Shown one piece after another: positions 46,968 through 56,130 of a DNA stretch of 64,000 nucleotides (positions are counted from its first letter, which is position 1; each line of letters begins with the position of its first letter). The stretch comes from Sphingopyxis sp. (GTDB taxonomy: Bacteria > Pseudomonadota > Alphaproteobacteria > Sphingomonadales > Sphingomonadaceae): assembly GCA_002733865.1 (NCBI GenBank), contig NVXM01000026.1:62001-126000 (forward strand), written 5' to 3'. The position numbers and the translations under genes are program-made. The notes under the pieces were generated by a model that was not told the origin of the DNA, did no database searches, and saw only the letters and a program-made list of their open reading frames with translations.

Positions 46968-47771
46968 ATGCGCCATCAAATCACCGGTTTCTCCAATCCG
47001 ACAATAAAGCGGCTGAGAAGCCTGCGGGAGAAAAAGCATCGCAAACGCGAAGGACTGTTTCTTGCCGAAGGTCTGCGGATTTTAACCGAAGCACTGGACA
47101 GCGGCAGAACCCCCAAAATATTGGTGGTGGTTGAAGGCACAGAGCTGCATCCCCTCGCGCAGAAAATCGAGGCTGCGACCGTCGCAGCCGGCGGCGATGT
47201 GATCGAAACCAGCGAAGCGATCATCGCCAAGCTCTCCGGCAAGTCGAACCCGCAATCCGTTATCGGCATCTACCCAGACCATCCTGTTCCGCTGCAAGAG
47301 CTGGATCGGTCCGCTTCCCGTATCTGGCTGGTGGCGCAGGCGCTTCGGGATCCCGGCAATCTCGGCACGATATTGCGCACCGGCGATGCGGTTGGTGCAG
47401 GCGGCCTGATCCTGATCGATGATTGCGTTGATCCTTTTTCGGTCGAGGCGGTCCGCGCCAGCATGGGCGCGATCTTCACCCAGCAGGTCACTCAAGCGCG
47501 ATGGTCGGAATTTCTCTCTTGGCTTCGCGAAGGGCCGGGAGAACTGGTCGGTACCAGTTTGAACACCGACAAGGATTATCAGTCAGTCCGCTATCAGGCT
47601 CCCACATTCCTGTTGATCGGAAACGAAGCGCAGGGCTTGCCGGCGGACTATGAAGCCGACTGTGACACGCTAGTCAAAATGCCGATGATGGGCAAAGCAG
47701 ACAGTCTCAACGCCGCAGTAGCGGCCTCCGTCATGGCCTATGAAGTGCTGAACCAGAGTCGCCAGAGATAA
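46968..47771 (+). CDS. SpoU/TrmH family RNA 2'-O-methyltransferase
   Basis: The 267-residue enzyme has an N-terminal substrate-binding domain (RSLREKKHRKREGLFLAEG) and the SPOUT knot motifs LRDPGNLGTILRTGDAVG, LLIGNEAQGLP and PMMGKADSLNAAVAASV. It methylates an rRNA or tRNA ribose; the exact site is not clear. It lies four bases after ptsH and ends the run that begins with chvI. Confidence 0.92.
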   Translation: MRHQITGFSNPTIKRLRSLREKKHRKREGLFLAEGLRILTEALDSGRTPKILVVVEGTELHPLAQKIEAATVAAGGDVIETSEAIIAKLSGKSNPQSVIGIYPDHPVPLQELDRSASRIWLVAQALRDPGNLGTILRTGDAVGAGGLILIDDCVDPFSVEAVRASMGAIFTQQVTQARWSEFLSWLREGPGELVGTSLNTDKDYQSVRYQAPTFLLIGNEAQGLPADYEADCDTLVKMPMMGKADSLNAAVAASVMAYEVLNQSRQR

Positions 47772-47821
47772 TTTGGCGTTCCTGACCCCCTGTGCTAGCT
47801 TTTGCGCAGGAGGGGTAAAAT

Positions 47822-48229
47822 ATGAAAAACATAATCGCATTGTCATCGCTCGCTTTGTTGGCGCTCACAGCCTGTGGAGAAACAGCAGAAGCGCCCGTCG
47901 TCGAGGAGAAACTGGGCGACTATTCCGCACTGGGCACCGAACCGGGCTGGGCCGTCGACATAGAGAACGACGAAATCGCCTTCTCTTCGCAGAACGGCAA
48001 GGATTTCACACTGCCAGTCGAACGCACCAAGAAGACCGCCTCCGGCTGGGAAGTCAGAGGCTTCTCCGACACCAGCAATATCAACATCTATATTAGCAGC
48101 GGTGAGACATGCAGCGACGGCATGAGCGATCGCAGCTATGCTGATACGGTCAAGGTGCAAGCGAGCGAGGTTGGCACTCTGAACGGCTGCGGAGGAACCG
48201 TGACCGAAGGACCGGATGGCGCGCCCTAG
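47822..48229 (+). CDS. COG3650-like lipoprotein
   Basis: The 135-residue product has a lipobox LALTAC (Cys18) and the block ALGTEPGWAVDI that marks COG3650 membrane lipoproteins. A cysteine pair (ETCSDGMSD and NGCGG) could form a disulfide. Function is unknown. AGGAGGGG lies seven bases before the ATG. It converges with rmuC. Confidence 0.82.
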   Translation: MKNIIALSSLALLALTACGETAEAPVVEEKLGDYSALGTEPGWAVDIENDEIAFSSQNGKDFTLPVERTKKTASGWEVRGFSDTSNINIYISSGETCSDGMSDRSYADTVKVQASEVGTLNGCGGTVTEGPDGAP

Positions 48230-48232
48230 CGC

Positions 48233-49612
48233 CTATTCGGCCGCTTCTTTTTTGATCTCGCGGTCATCTTCAATCAGATTTTCGGCAACCGTGTCGCTAT
48301 AGCGGGGCAGCGCCTCGATCTCCGGCACCGGGTCGAGTTCCTTCTTGCCGGTTTCAATCTGAAGCTCGGCAAACTTGCGTCCGGTTGCCATGACGTTGCG
48401 CTCAAAGCTGCCGACAAATTTATTGTAATTGCCCACCGCGCTGCCGAGGCCTGATCCCATCCGTTTCAGATGTTCTCCAGCGGTGGCCAGCCGGTCATAC
48501 ATTTCCTTGCCCAATTGTCCGATCTGCTTTGCTTCTGCCGCCATCTTCTCCTGCCGCCAGACCCCCGCCACGGTCCGCGCGATCGCGACCAGATTGGTCG
48601 GCGTCGCCAGTAGCACTTTCTTCTCAAACGCATGGTCCCACAGGGTCGGTTCGTGCTCCAGCGCTGCCGCCAGAAAATGCTCACCCGGCACGAACATGAT
48701 GACATAATCCGGCGCATCCTCGAACTGGTCCCAATAGGCCTTTTTCGACAACCCATCGATATGCGCCTTCATCGAATTGCAGTGGCGCGCCATGGCAAAG
48801 CTGCGCGCGGCTTCGTCTTCTGCCTCGAACGCATCCTGATAGTCGTTGAGCGAGACCTTGGCATCGATCACCAGCTTGCGCCCGCCCGGCACATTGATCA
48901 CCGCATCGGGCCGCAAACGCCCTTCATCGGTATCAATGCTCTGCTCGGTGACAAAGTCCGTATGTTCCGACAGTCCGCAGCTTTCCAGCACATTCTTGAG
49001 CTGCTGCTCTCCCCAGCGGCCGCGCGATTTTGGCGCGTTGCGCAGGGAGTTGACGAGCCGGGCCGCTTCCTGCTGCACCCTGTCCTGCCCCTGCCGCACC
49101 TGTTCGATGGTAGCCGTAATCCCGGCATAGGATTCGGTTCGTTCCTTCTCGATCTTGTTGATTGAAGCTTCATAGGTCGCGAGGCGCTCGTGCACCGGCT
49201 GCAGCAATTTGGCGATCTTCTCGCCGCCCTTTTCATTGGCCTGGTCAAAGCGCTGGTCGGCGCGTTCCAGAAATTGCCGCTGCGCGGTCTCCAGCATTTT
49301 CGACCCGATCTCGGAAAATTGCGAAGACAGAGCTTCTTTCGCTTCGAGCAATTGCTGCATCTGCTTTTCATGATTGCGCGCATCTGCCTGTAGCGCCGCC
49401 AGCTCCGTCCTCGCCGCATCTCGCTCATCGCGGACACCATCGAGCGTGATCCTCAGCGCGTCAGTCGCCTGAGCGGCATCCTTGGCCGATTGCACCGCAT
49501 CTCTCGTCGCCTGCGCCGCATCTTTCGCGGGTTTGCTGCCAAGCACCCAGCCCAGCGCAAGACCGCCCAGCAGAGCGATAACGATGGCGATAACGGCGAT
49601 AATCGGGTCCAA
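48233..49612 (-). CDS. rmuC: DNA recombination protein RmuC
   Basis: RmuC is thought to limit inversions at short inverted repeats through a nuclease-like core. The 459-residue protein has an N-terminal membrane helix (IIAVIAIVIALLGGLALGW), a long coiled coil (about 30-190) and the core with SRGRWGEQQLKNVLESCGL, DAVINVPGGRKLVIDAKVSL and PTNLVAIARTVA. The tail is acidic. A genome this rich in palindromic repeats makes its role notable. Confidence 0.94.
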   Translation of the reverse strand: MDPIIAVIAIVIALLGGLALGWVLGSKPAKDAAQATRDAVQSAKDAAQATDALRITLDGVRDERDAARTELAALQADARNHEKQMQQLLEAKEALSSQFSEIGSKMLETAQRQFLERADQRFDQANEKGGEKIAKLLQPVHERLATYEASINKIEKERTESYAGITATIEQVRQGQDRVQQEAARLVNSLRNAPKSRGRWGEQQLKNVLESCGLSEHTDFVTEQSIDTDEGRLRPDAVINVPGGRKLVIDAKVSLNDYQDAFEAEDEAARSFAMARHCNSMKAHIDGLSKKAYWDQFEDAPDYVIMFVPGEHFLAAALEHEPTLWDHAFEKKVLLATPTNLVAIARTVAGVWRQEKMAAEAKQIGQLGKEMYDRLATAGEHLKRMGSGLGSAVGNYNKFVGSFERNVMATGRKFAELQIETGKKELDPVPEIEALPRYSDTVAENLIEDDREIKKEAAE

Positions 49613-49718
49613 GGCTTTTCACTTTCGGATAAGAACGAAAAGGGAACCTAGAAGCGTTTCGGGGAATAGGCAATAGTTGTCATGATGGCCATATTCGTCA
49701 CCCTCACCAGCGCCATCA

Positions 49719-49811
49719 TCGTCATCCTGAACTTGTTTCAGGATCCATTTTGCGGAGCCGAGAGGTCGATCAGCACAGGCTGGGGATGCTGAAACCAGTT
49801 CAGCATGACGA
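49719..49811. repeat. Palindromic repeat (family 1) upstream of rmuC
   Basis: The left arm 49719-49743 matches the consensus exactly. The right arm 49787-49811 has three changes (TGCTGAAACCAGTTCAGC). It lies between def (upstream) and rmuC on the minus strand and could form a hairpin in the def transcript. Confidence 0.88.
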
Positions 49812-49835
49812 AACGAGGACGAGGAACACCCTGCC

Positions 49836-50402
49836 CTAAGCAGCGATGCCATGTTCCTTCCGCAGCTTGGCCAGCTTCTTCAGCACCATTTGCCGCTTCA
49901 ACCGCGACAGATGATCAATGAACAGGATGCCTTCGAGATGGTCCATCTCGTGCTGCAGACAAGTCGCCAACAAACCGTCAATCTGTTCTTCATGCTGCTT
50001 GCCGTCTTCATCCTGCCAGCGCGCAGTGATGGTCGCTGGCCGCTCGACCTCGGCATATTGGTCGGGCACCGACAGGCAGCCCTCGCTATAGGCATTCAGG
50101 TCTTCGGACGGATCGAGAATTTCCGGATTGATGAACACACGCGGATCGTTGATCACACCATGGTCATGGTCACAATGTTCGCCATGCTCATGCTCGTGCG
50201 GCACCGGTTCCTGCAGGTCAATCACCAGCACCCGCTTCGGAACGCCGACCTGAATCGCCGCCAGACCGATGCCGGGCGCGTCATACATGGTATCAAACAT
50301 GTCCTTGATCAGCGTCTTCAATTCGTCGTCAAACACCGTGACGGGTTCGGAAACAGTTTTCAGGCGCGGATCAGGCACCTCTAGGATCGGTAATATGGCC
50401 AT
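49836..50402 (-). CDS. def: Peptide deformylase with histidine-rich insert
   Basis: Def removes the formyl group from new proteins. The 188-residue protein has motif 1 GIGLAAIQVG, motif 2 EGCLSVP and motif 3 QHEMDHLEG, so the metal site (Cys, two His) is complete. Between strands near residues 69-81 it has HEHEHGEHCDHDH, six or more His plus one Cys, a run that ordinary deformylases lack. The insert may bind metal. recR is on the same strand but lies beyond the TonB receptor. Confidence 0.96.
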   Translation of the reverse strand: MAILPILEVPDPRLKTVSEPVTVFDDELKTLIKDMFDTMYDAPGIGLAAIQVGVPKRVLVIDLQEPVPHEHEHGEHCDHDHGVINDPRVFINPEILDPSEDLNAYSEGCLSVPDQYAEVERPATITARWQDEDGKQHEEQIDGLLATCLQHEMDHLEGILFIDHLSRLKRQMVLKKLAKLRKEHGIAA

Positions 50403-50465
50403 GGCCTAAATTTAGGGATTGCGCCGGGATTCGTCAAGCCGCGCGCGCCTTCCTTCCTGTAACGA

Positions 50466-50502
50466 AAAAGGCGTGCGATCCCGTTTGAACCGCACGCCTT
50501 TT
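50466..50502 (-). terminator. Terminator after the TonB-dependent receptor
   Basis: A 12-bp stem (AAAAGGCGTGCG with CGCACGCCTTTT) with a 13-base loop ends in a T run on the minus strand, about 25 bases past the receptor stop. Confidence 0.88.
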
Positions 50503-50525
50503 AGCACTCAGAATATGTGACCGGT

Positions 50526-53255
50526 TCAGAAACGGCCGCGCAACGTGATACCATAGGTCCTTGGCTCAGCCAGGAAGGCCGAATAGGTCTGCTGCGATGC
50601 GACAAATGGCGTGTTGAACGCGACTTGCGAATAATCGACGTTGAACAGATTCTGCGCCCAACCTTCGATCGACCAGGCGTCATCCGGACCGCGGATACCG
50701 ATCCGCGCGTTGACCAGCGTGAAGCCGTCCTGTTCCTTGCCATACAGCAAGTCCGAACCGGTATTATAGTCGCTGGTCGTACGAGCGTTGATGTAAAACA
50801 GTCCGGTCAACCCGCTATTGCCGAGTGGCGGAGTGTAGGACAGCGACGCGGTCGCCGTGATTTCGGGCGCATTGGACAGATTGTCCCCCGGAAGCAGGCG
50901 CAAGGCCGGATCCAGGGCCGCACCGCTATCCTTGCCGACCAGATTATTTTCATAGCTGGTATCGGTATAGGTCAGACCCATCGAAACATTCACATAGTTG
51001 ATGGGATTGATCGATGCTTCCAGTTCAACTCCCTGCGCGACAACGCCATATTTGACATTGTCCGGAGCACAGGCACCTGTCGCAGCGCTGGCGTCACGAT
51101 CCGCACCGTTCAGATCATCGCTACAGGCGTTGATATTCTGCACGAGAAACACCGACCCGTTGAACGTATTGAGCTGAAAATTGTCAAACTGCTGGCGGAA
51201 GGCCGCGACGCTCAACGTAAACTCACGGGACGAATATTTGGCGCCAATTTCGAACGCATCAACAGTCTCCGGATCAAACTGCAGGTTCCCGGTGCTGCCT
51301 GCCGTTGCCGGATTGACTAGCGTGGAGGTGGTCAAGGCTGAGCGATCCAGATTGAAACCACCCGCCTTATATCCGCGCGAGTAGCTGCCGTATAAAAGCA
51401 AATCGTCGGTTGGCTTGTAAGACAGGATGGCGGTACCGGTAAATTCGCTCTCGCTCCGGCTGTCACTCAACGTGACCCCATCCAATTCAGCGGTGGAATT
51501 GCCCTGACAGGACAGGCCGATCAGGCCGCCTGCCAATCCGGCAAGCGGGCCGCCAAGCAACGGTGTAAACAATGCGCGTTGCGTGGGGCACATCGTGTTG
51601 TCGTTGGAGAAGGCTGCATTAAAGTCTTTGGTTTCATCCGTATAGCGCAGACCCAGGGTCAGATCGAGCTTGTCGGTCACATGGAAGATATTATGAGTGA
51701 AGACCGCAAAATTTTGGCTCTTCTGCTTATAGACATCGAGTACGGTGCCCCTGTCATTGATCTGTGACAAATTGTCGAGACCGGCAAAGATCAGCGGTGT
51801 TGCGGCACCAAATGCACCTGCGCCTCCGTTAGCGGCCTGCAAGACGGCACGACCGCCGGCGCTCAGACACCCAGTGCTGCTCGGTGAAGCCAGCGCAGGA
51901 TTGACCGCATTAACGATCCGGCACGGTGCAAAGGCACCATATTGCGAACCAAAACGCAGGTTATCCCGTGTTTCCAGCTTTTCATTGGCATAGAAACCGC
52001 CGATCAACTAATCCAGCTTGTCGTCAAAGGCCGAACCCTGCAGCCGCAGTTCCTGAGTAAAGGTTTTAAATTCGCGGGCACCAGCATTCTTGGTTGGCGC
52101 GCGATAGAGGATGTCAACCTGCGTATAATCGGTATCAGACGCCTGGAAGTTGGAATAGTCCCGATAGCCGGTAATCGACGTCAGATTCATATCGCCCAGT
52201 TCCGCATTGACCTCGACCGACACGCCGAAATCCTCGGTCTCGCCTGCATAGGTACGGCCGGGAGTCACATAGATGTTCCGGTTGAAAGTGCTCTGGCTCA
52301 GAGCAGCCGGGTTCTGGCCAAGGCCCAGCAGAATGGGAATGATCGGGTTGGCAGGATCGGTCAGTGCCGGCGCGCCTGGCTGCGGCAGGGCGAACGGATC
52401 CAGCCCCGGGCTCACCCGGGCTTGCTGGGCAAAGGATGGCTGGACAAACGTCGCTGCGCAGCAGGATTCGTCTTTCTTGGAATAATCGCCGATCACCCGC
52501 ACGCTCAGCCCGTCATTGGGCTCAAATAGCAATTGGCCGCGGACCAGATAGCGGTCCTTATTGTTAACGTCCGTTCCGTTCACCACATCGGTGTAGAAGC
52601 CGTCACGTTTCAGATAAACGCCATCGATGCGCGCCGCGATCGTATCGCTCAACGGACCGGTGATGCCGCCTTCCAGACGAATTTGGTCATAGTTGCCATA
52701 GGTTGCAGCAGCATAGCCGGAAAGCTCAAATTCGGGACCAGCCGTGGTGATGTTGATCATACCGGCCGACGAGTTCCGCCCGCCCAGCGTTCCCTGCGGA
52801 CCGCGCAGAACCTCAATGCGGTCAATCGGGCCCAGTTCGCTCAGCGCATTGCCGCTTCGCGAACGATACACGCCATCAATAAACACGGCGACGGAGCTTT
52901 CCAAACCGGGATTGTCACCGACCGTGCCGATACCGCGAACGCGTGCAGAGCCGTTGGCCTCATTGCCGGTCGAGGACACGAGCAGCGATGGCGCTAGCTG
53001 ATTCAGTTCCCGAATATCGCTGGTGCCGCTCTGCTGCAATTGCTCTGCTCCAATCGCTGACACGGCAATAGGAACATCGGACAAGGCCTGAGCCCGTCCC
53101 TGAGCGGTCACGACGATTATATTGTCATCGACGACACCCTGGTCATTATCACTGACCTGGTCTGCAGAAGCCGATTGTGTCTGGGCATAAGCGGGGGCGG
53201 TGGCGAATGCGGCAAATGCAAATGCGCACGCCGACAAGTTCAACGCTAGTTTCAT
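50526..53255 (-). pseudogene. TonB-dependent receptor interrupted by one in-frame TAG
   Basis: An outer-membrane receptor frame of 909 codons runs without shift from 53255 to 50526, broken only by TAG at codon 416 (52008-52010). The N-terminal piece has a signal peptide (ending APAYAQ), a VVTAQGRAQALSDVPIAVSA plug start, VRGIGTVGDNPG and RIEVLRGPQGTLGGRNSSAG. The C-terminal piece has the barrel strands and ends TYGITLRGRF with the terminal Phe needed for assembly. Receptors of this group often have Trp in the LDW-GGFY position, so TGG to TAG is the likely change. Unless the amber codon is read through or is a sequence error, no functional barrel is made. The ligand is unknown. Confidence 0.9.
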
Positions 53256-53564
53256 AGCAGGCTCTCCTAAAATTTATTTTTTATACTCAATAATGATAGG
53301 GAGGCTCGTGACATTGAACAGCCAAATTTCTCTTCAATCCGCTGTTTTCTGCAAACTGTGGCTTTATTGTCATTCTTTGTTCGCAACGAAAAAGCAGATA
53401 TTGTGCTTCGGACATTTTTGGCAAGCCGCTGTGGGCCATAGAGAACAAATGAATGACGAAGGATGACGTAGCGTCATCGCTAAAACTGTCTGATTTCGCG
53501 ATATGTTGGATCGCTGTCACACAAATTTATCGCCGACCCGGATGGTGTCAGATCGAAAACCGGG
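53256..53564. other. AT-rich intergenic region between recR and the TonB receptor
   Basis: This 309-base stretch is richer in A and T than its neighbours and holds the receptor promoter on the minus strand. A short palindrome GATGACG-TAG-CGTCATC lies at 53462-53478, about 200 bases upstream of the receptor, and GACCCGG/CCGGGTC flanks the recR end. I see no Fur-box-like sequence I would defend. Confidence 0.5.
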
Positions 53565-54167
53565 TCAATCTTTATTTATCGGCCTTCGAGAGCGCAACGC
53601 CTGTGCCAGAGTGCCCTCGTCAAGATAGTCCAGCTCGCCGCCCACGGGGATTCCATGGGACAGCTGGCTGAGTCTCACCGGATAATTTTCGAGTCTCTCG
53701 GCGATATAATGAGCCGTCGTCTGACCCTCCAGCGTGGCATTCATCGCCAGCACCACTTCGTCAATGCCGCCCGCCTCGACCCGCCGGATCAGGGTGTCGA
53801 TACCGATATCTTCCGGCCGGACGCCGTCCAGCGCCGACAATTTTCCGCCCAGCACGTGGAATTTTCCCGGAAACAAACGCGATTTGTCGAGCGCCCACAG
53901 ATCGGACACTTCTTCCACCACGCACAGTGATTTCGCATCGCGGCGCGGATCGCCACAAATCTGGCAGGGGTCCTGCGTATCGACATTGCCGCATATCGTG
54001 CAGGTCACAAGGTGCCGGTTGACCTGTTCCATTGCCGCCAGAATCGGTTTCATCGTCGTTTCGGGACGTTTGAGAAGATAGAGTACCGCACGCCGCGCTG
54101 AACGCGGACCAAGGCCGGGAAGTTTGGCGAGGGCCTGAACCAGATTTTCGATCTCTTGCGATGCCAT
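53565..54167 (-). CDS. recR: Recombination protein RecR
   Basis: RecR works with RecF and RecO in gap repair. The 200-residue protein has the helix-hairpin-helix ([20 protein letters not shown]), a four-cysteine zinc finger ([18 protein letters not shown]) and the Toprim block [12 protein letters not shown] chose the ATG at 54167 because the length then matches the family; the frame extends upstream to 54254 without homology. It is separated from dnaX-ybaB, its usual neighbours. Confidence 0.96.
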   Translation of the reverse strand: MASQEIENLVQALAKLPGLGPRSARRAVLYLLKRPETTMKPILAAMEQVNRHLVTCTICGNVDTQDPCQICGDPRRDAKSLCVVEEVSDLWALDKSRLFPGKFHVLGGKLSALDGVRPEDIGIDTLIRRVEAGGIDEVVLAMNATLEGQTTAHYIAERLENYPVRLSQLSHGIPVGGELDYLDEGTLAQALRSRRPINKD

Positions 54168-54376
54168 GCCATAGTCATTAGGAGCAGCCGCACGAACCTG
54201 CCAAGCAGAAAATACCTGTGCTACATGACGCTCAACCAGTATCTTGCGGGCCATGATCGCAACGGACAGGCTATTTGACGTTGAACGCAGAAACGAGTGA
54301 CCGAACCGCTCCGGTTCCGGAAAATCAATTTCCGGATTTGGAGGTGTAATTGGTGTGAGCCTGAGAAAGAAAAACT

Positions 54377-55303
54377 ATGACGTCCGGCCAAAAATCCTTG
54401 CGGATTGCCTTCATGGGAACCCCCGACTTTGCCGTCCCGGCGCTCAAGGCGCTGCACAAGGCCGGGCATGAAATTGTAGCGGTCTATTCACAACCCCCGC
54501 GCCGCGCCGGGCGTGGCAAGAAGCTGTCACCCTCCCCTGTCCAGCGCGTAGCGGAAGATCTTGGCCTCGCGGTACGGACGCCGGTTTCGCTGAAGGACGA
54601 AGCCGAACAAGCCGATTTTGCTGCACTCGACCTGGATGCAGCCATTGTCGCCGCTTATGGCCTGATCCTGCCGCAGCCAATTTTGGATGCACCGAACATG
54701 GGTTGCCTGAATATCCATGGCTCACTGCTCCCCCGCTGGCGCGGCGCGGCTCCGGTGCAGCGCGCAATCTTGGCGGGTGATGCTGAAACCGGGATCACCA
54801 TCATGCAGATGGAGGCCGGGCTGGACACCGGACCTATGCTGCTCCAGGCCGCAACGCCTATCGACGGCAAAACGGCGGGCGAACTGACCGAAGAACTGGC
54901 TGCAACAGGCGCCGAGCTCATGGTGAAATATCTCGTAGCACCTTCGGACTATCCCCCCGAAGCGCAGACGGATGGATTGGCCACCTACGCCAAGAAAATC
55001 GAAAAACAGGAAGCCCGCCTGGATTTCACTCAGGCTGTCGCTCTGGCAGAGCGCCAGATACGGGCGTTCAATCCACAGCCCGGCGCCTTTTTCGAGTATG
55101 AGGGAGACCGCTACCGGATTCTTCAAGCAGAAATTCGCGACAGCTCGGGACCGGCTGGCACGATATTGGACAACCAGTTGCTGATCGGTTGCGGTACTGG
55201 GTCAATCCAGCCGCAAATCATCCAGAAAGCCGGCAAACCAGCAATGGACCTGAAGTCTTTCCTCAATGGCACCAAGATTCCGGTAGGAACCCGGCTGTCA
55301 TGA
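54377..55303 (+). CDS. fmt: Methionyl-tRNA formyltransferase
   Basis: Fmt formylates initiator Met-tRNA, the reaction that Def reverses on proteins. The 308-residue enzyme has [50 protein letters not shown] and [17 protein letters not shown]. The C-terminal OB-like domain includes [14 protein letters not shown]. It overlaps truA by four bases. Confidence 0.97.
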   Translation: MTSGQKSLRIAFMGTPDFAVPALKALHKAGHEIVAVYSQPPRRAGRGKKLSPSPVQRVAEDLGLAVRTPVSLKDEAEQADFAALDLDAAIVAAYGLILPQPILDAPNMGCLNIHGSLLPRWRGAAPVQRAILAGDAETGITIMQMEAGLDTGPMLLQAATPIDGKTAGELTEELAATGAELMVKYLVAPSDYPPEAQTDGLATYAKKIEKQEARLDFTQAVALAERQIRAFNPQPGAFFEYEGDRYRILQAEIRDSSGPAGTILDNQLLIGCGTGSIQPQIIQKAGKPAMDLKSFLNGTKIPVGTRLS

Positions 55304-56043
55304 CCCGCTTTGCCCTTACCCTGGAATATGATGGCCGTCCGTTCATGGGCTGGCAGCATCAGGATCATGGTCCGAGCGTCCAGCAAGCGGTCGAACAGGC
55401 GATACACAAGATCACCGGCGCAGACGTGAGGGTATTCGCGGCGGGTCGGACAGACGCCGGCGTCCACGCGCTAGCAATGCGCGCGCATTTTGACCTGGAG
55501 ACACAACTCACGCCGTTCCGGCTGCGCGAGGGTATCAATGCCGGACTGCGCCCAAACCCCGTCGCCATTCTGGCCTGCGATATTGTCGACGACGAATGGC
55601 ACGCGCGCTTTGCCTGCGAAGGGCGCCGCTATCTCTACAAGATCACCAACCGCCGGGCGCCGCTGACCTTTGATCGCGGGCTCAGCTGGCAGGTAGCGCC
55701 GACGCTCGATGCCGAAGCGATGGACAACGCCGCACAGGCGTTGACCGGCCAGCATGATTTCACCACTTTTCGCTCGGTTCATTGCCAGGCGCAAAGCCCG
55801 ATCAAGACGCTCGACAGCATCTCGGTCCACCGGTTTGGCGATGAAATCGAAGTGGAAGTGGCCGCCCGCTCCTTTCTGCATCATCAGGTCCGCTCAATCG
55901 TCGGTTGCCTGAAGCTGGTCGGCACCGGAAAATGGACCAAAGTGGATCTGAAGCACGCGCTGGCGGCGAAAGACCGCAACGCGCTCGGTTTCAACGCGCC
56001 GCCAGATGGTCTCTATTTTGTCGAGGCGATCTATCCCGATTGA
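55300..56043 (+). CDS. truA: tRNA pseudouridine(38-40) synthase
   Basis: TruA isomerises U38-U40 in the anticodon arm. The 247-residue protein has the catalytic D52 in [26 protein letters not shown] at the start, and [11 protein letters not shown] near the C-terminus. I chose the ATG at 55300 (overlapping the fmt TGA) as the family start; an in-frame start at 55189 lies inside fmt. Confidence 0.96.
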   Translation: MTRFALTLEYDGRPFMGWQHQDHGPSVQQAVEQAIHKITGADVRVFAAGRTDAGVHALAMRAHFDLETQLTPFRLREGINAGLRPNPVAILACDIVDDEWHARFACEGRRYLYKITNRRAPLTFDRGLSWQVAPTLDAEAMDNAAQALTGQHDFTTFRSVHCQAQSPIKTLDSISVHRFGDEIEVEVAARSFLHHQVRSIVGCLKLVGTGKWTKVDLKHALAAKDRNALGFNAPPDGLYFVEAIYPD

Positions 56044-56130
56044 CCGTACCCCTGCGCCGGCAGCGGCCCATCTCGGAGCGGTGCCTTCGGGCGCAATAGC
56101 TGGAGATGAATTACTGTCTACGCAGGAATA

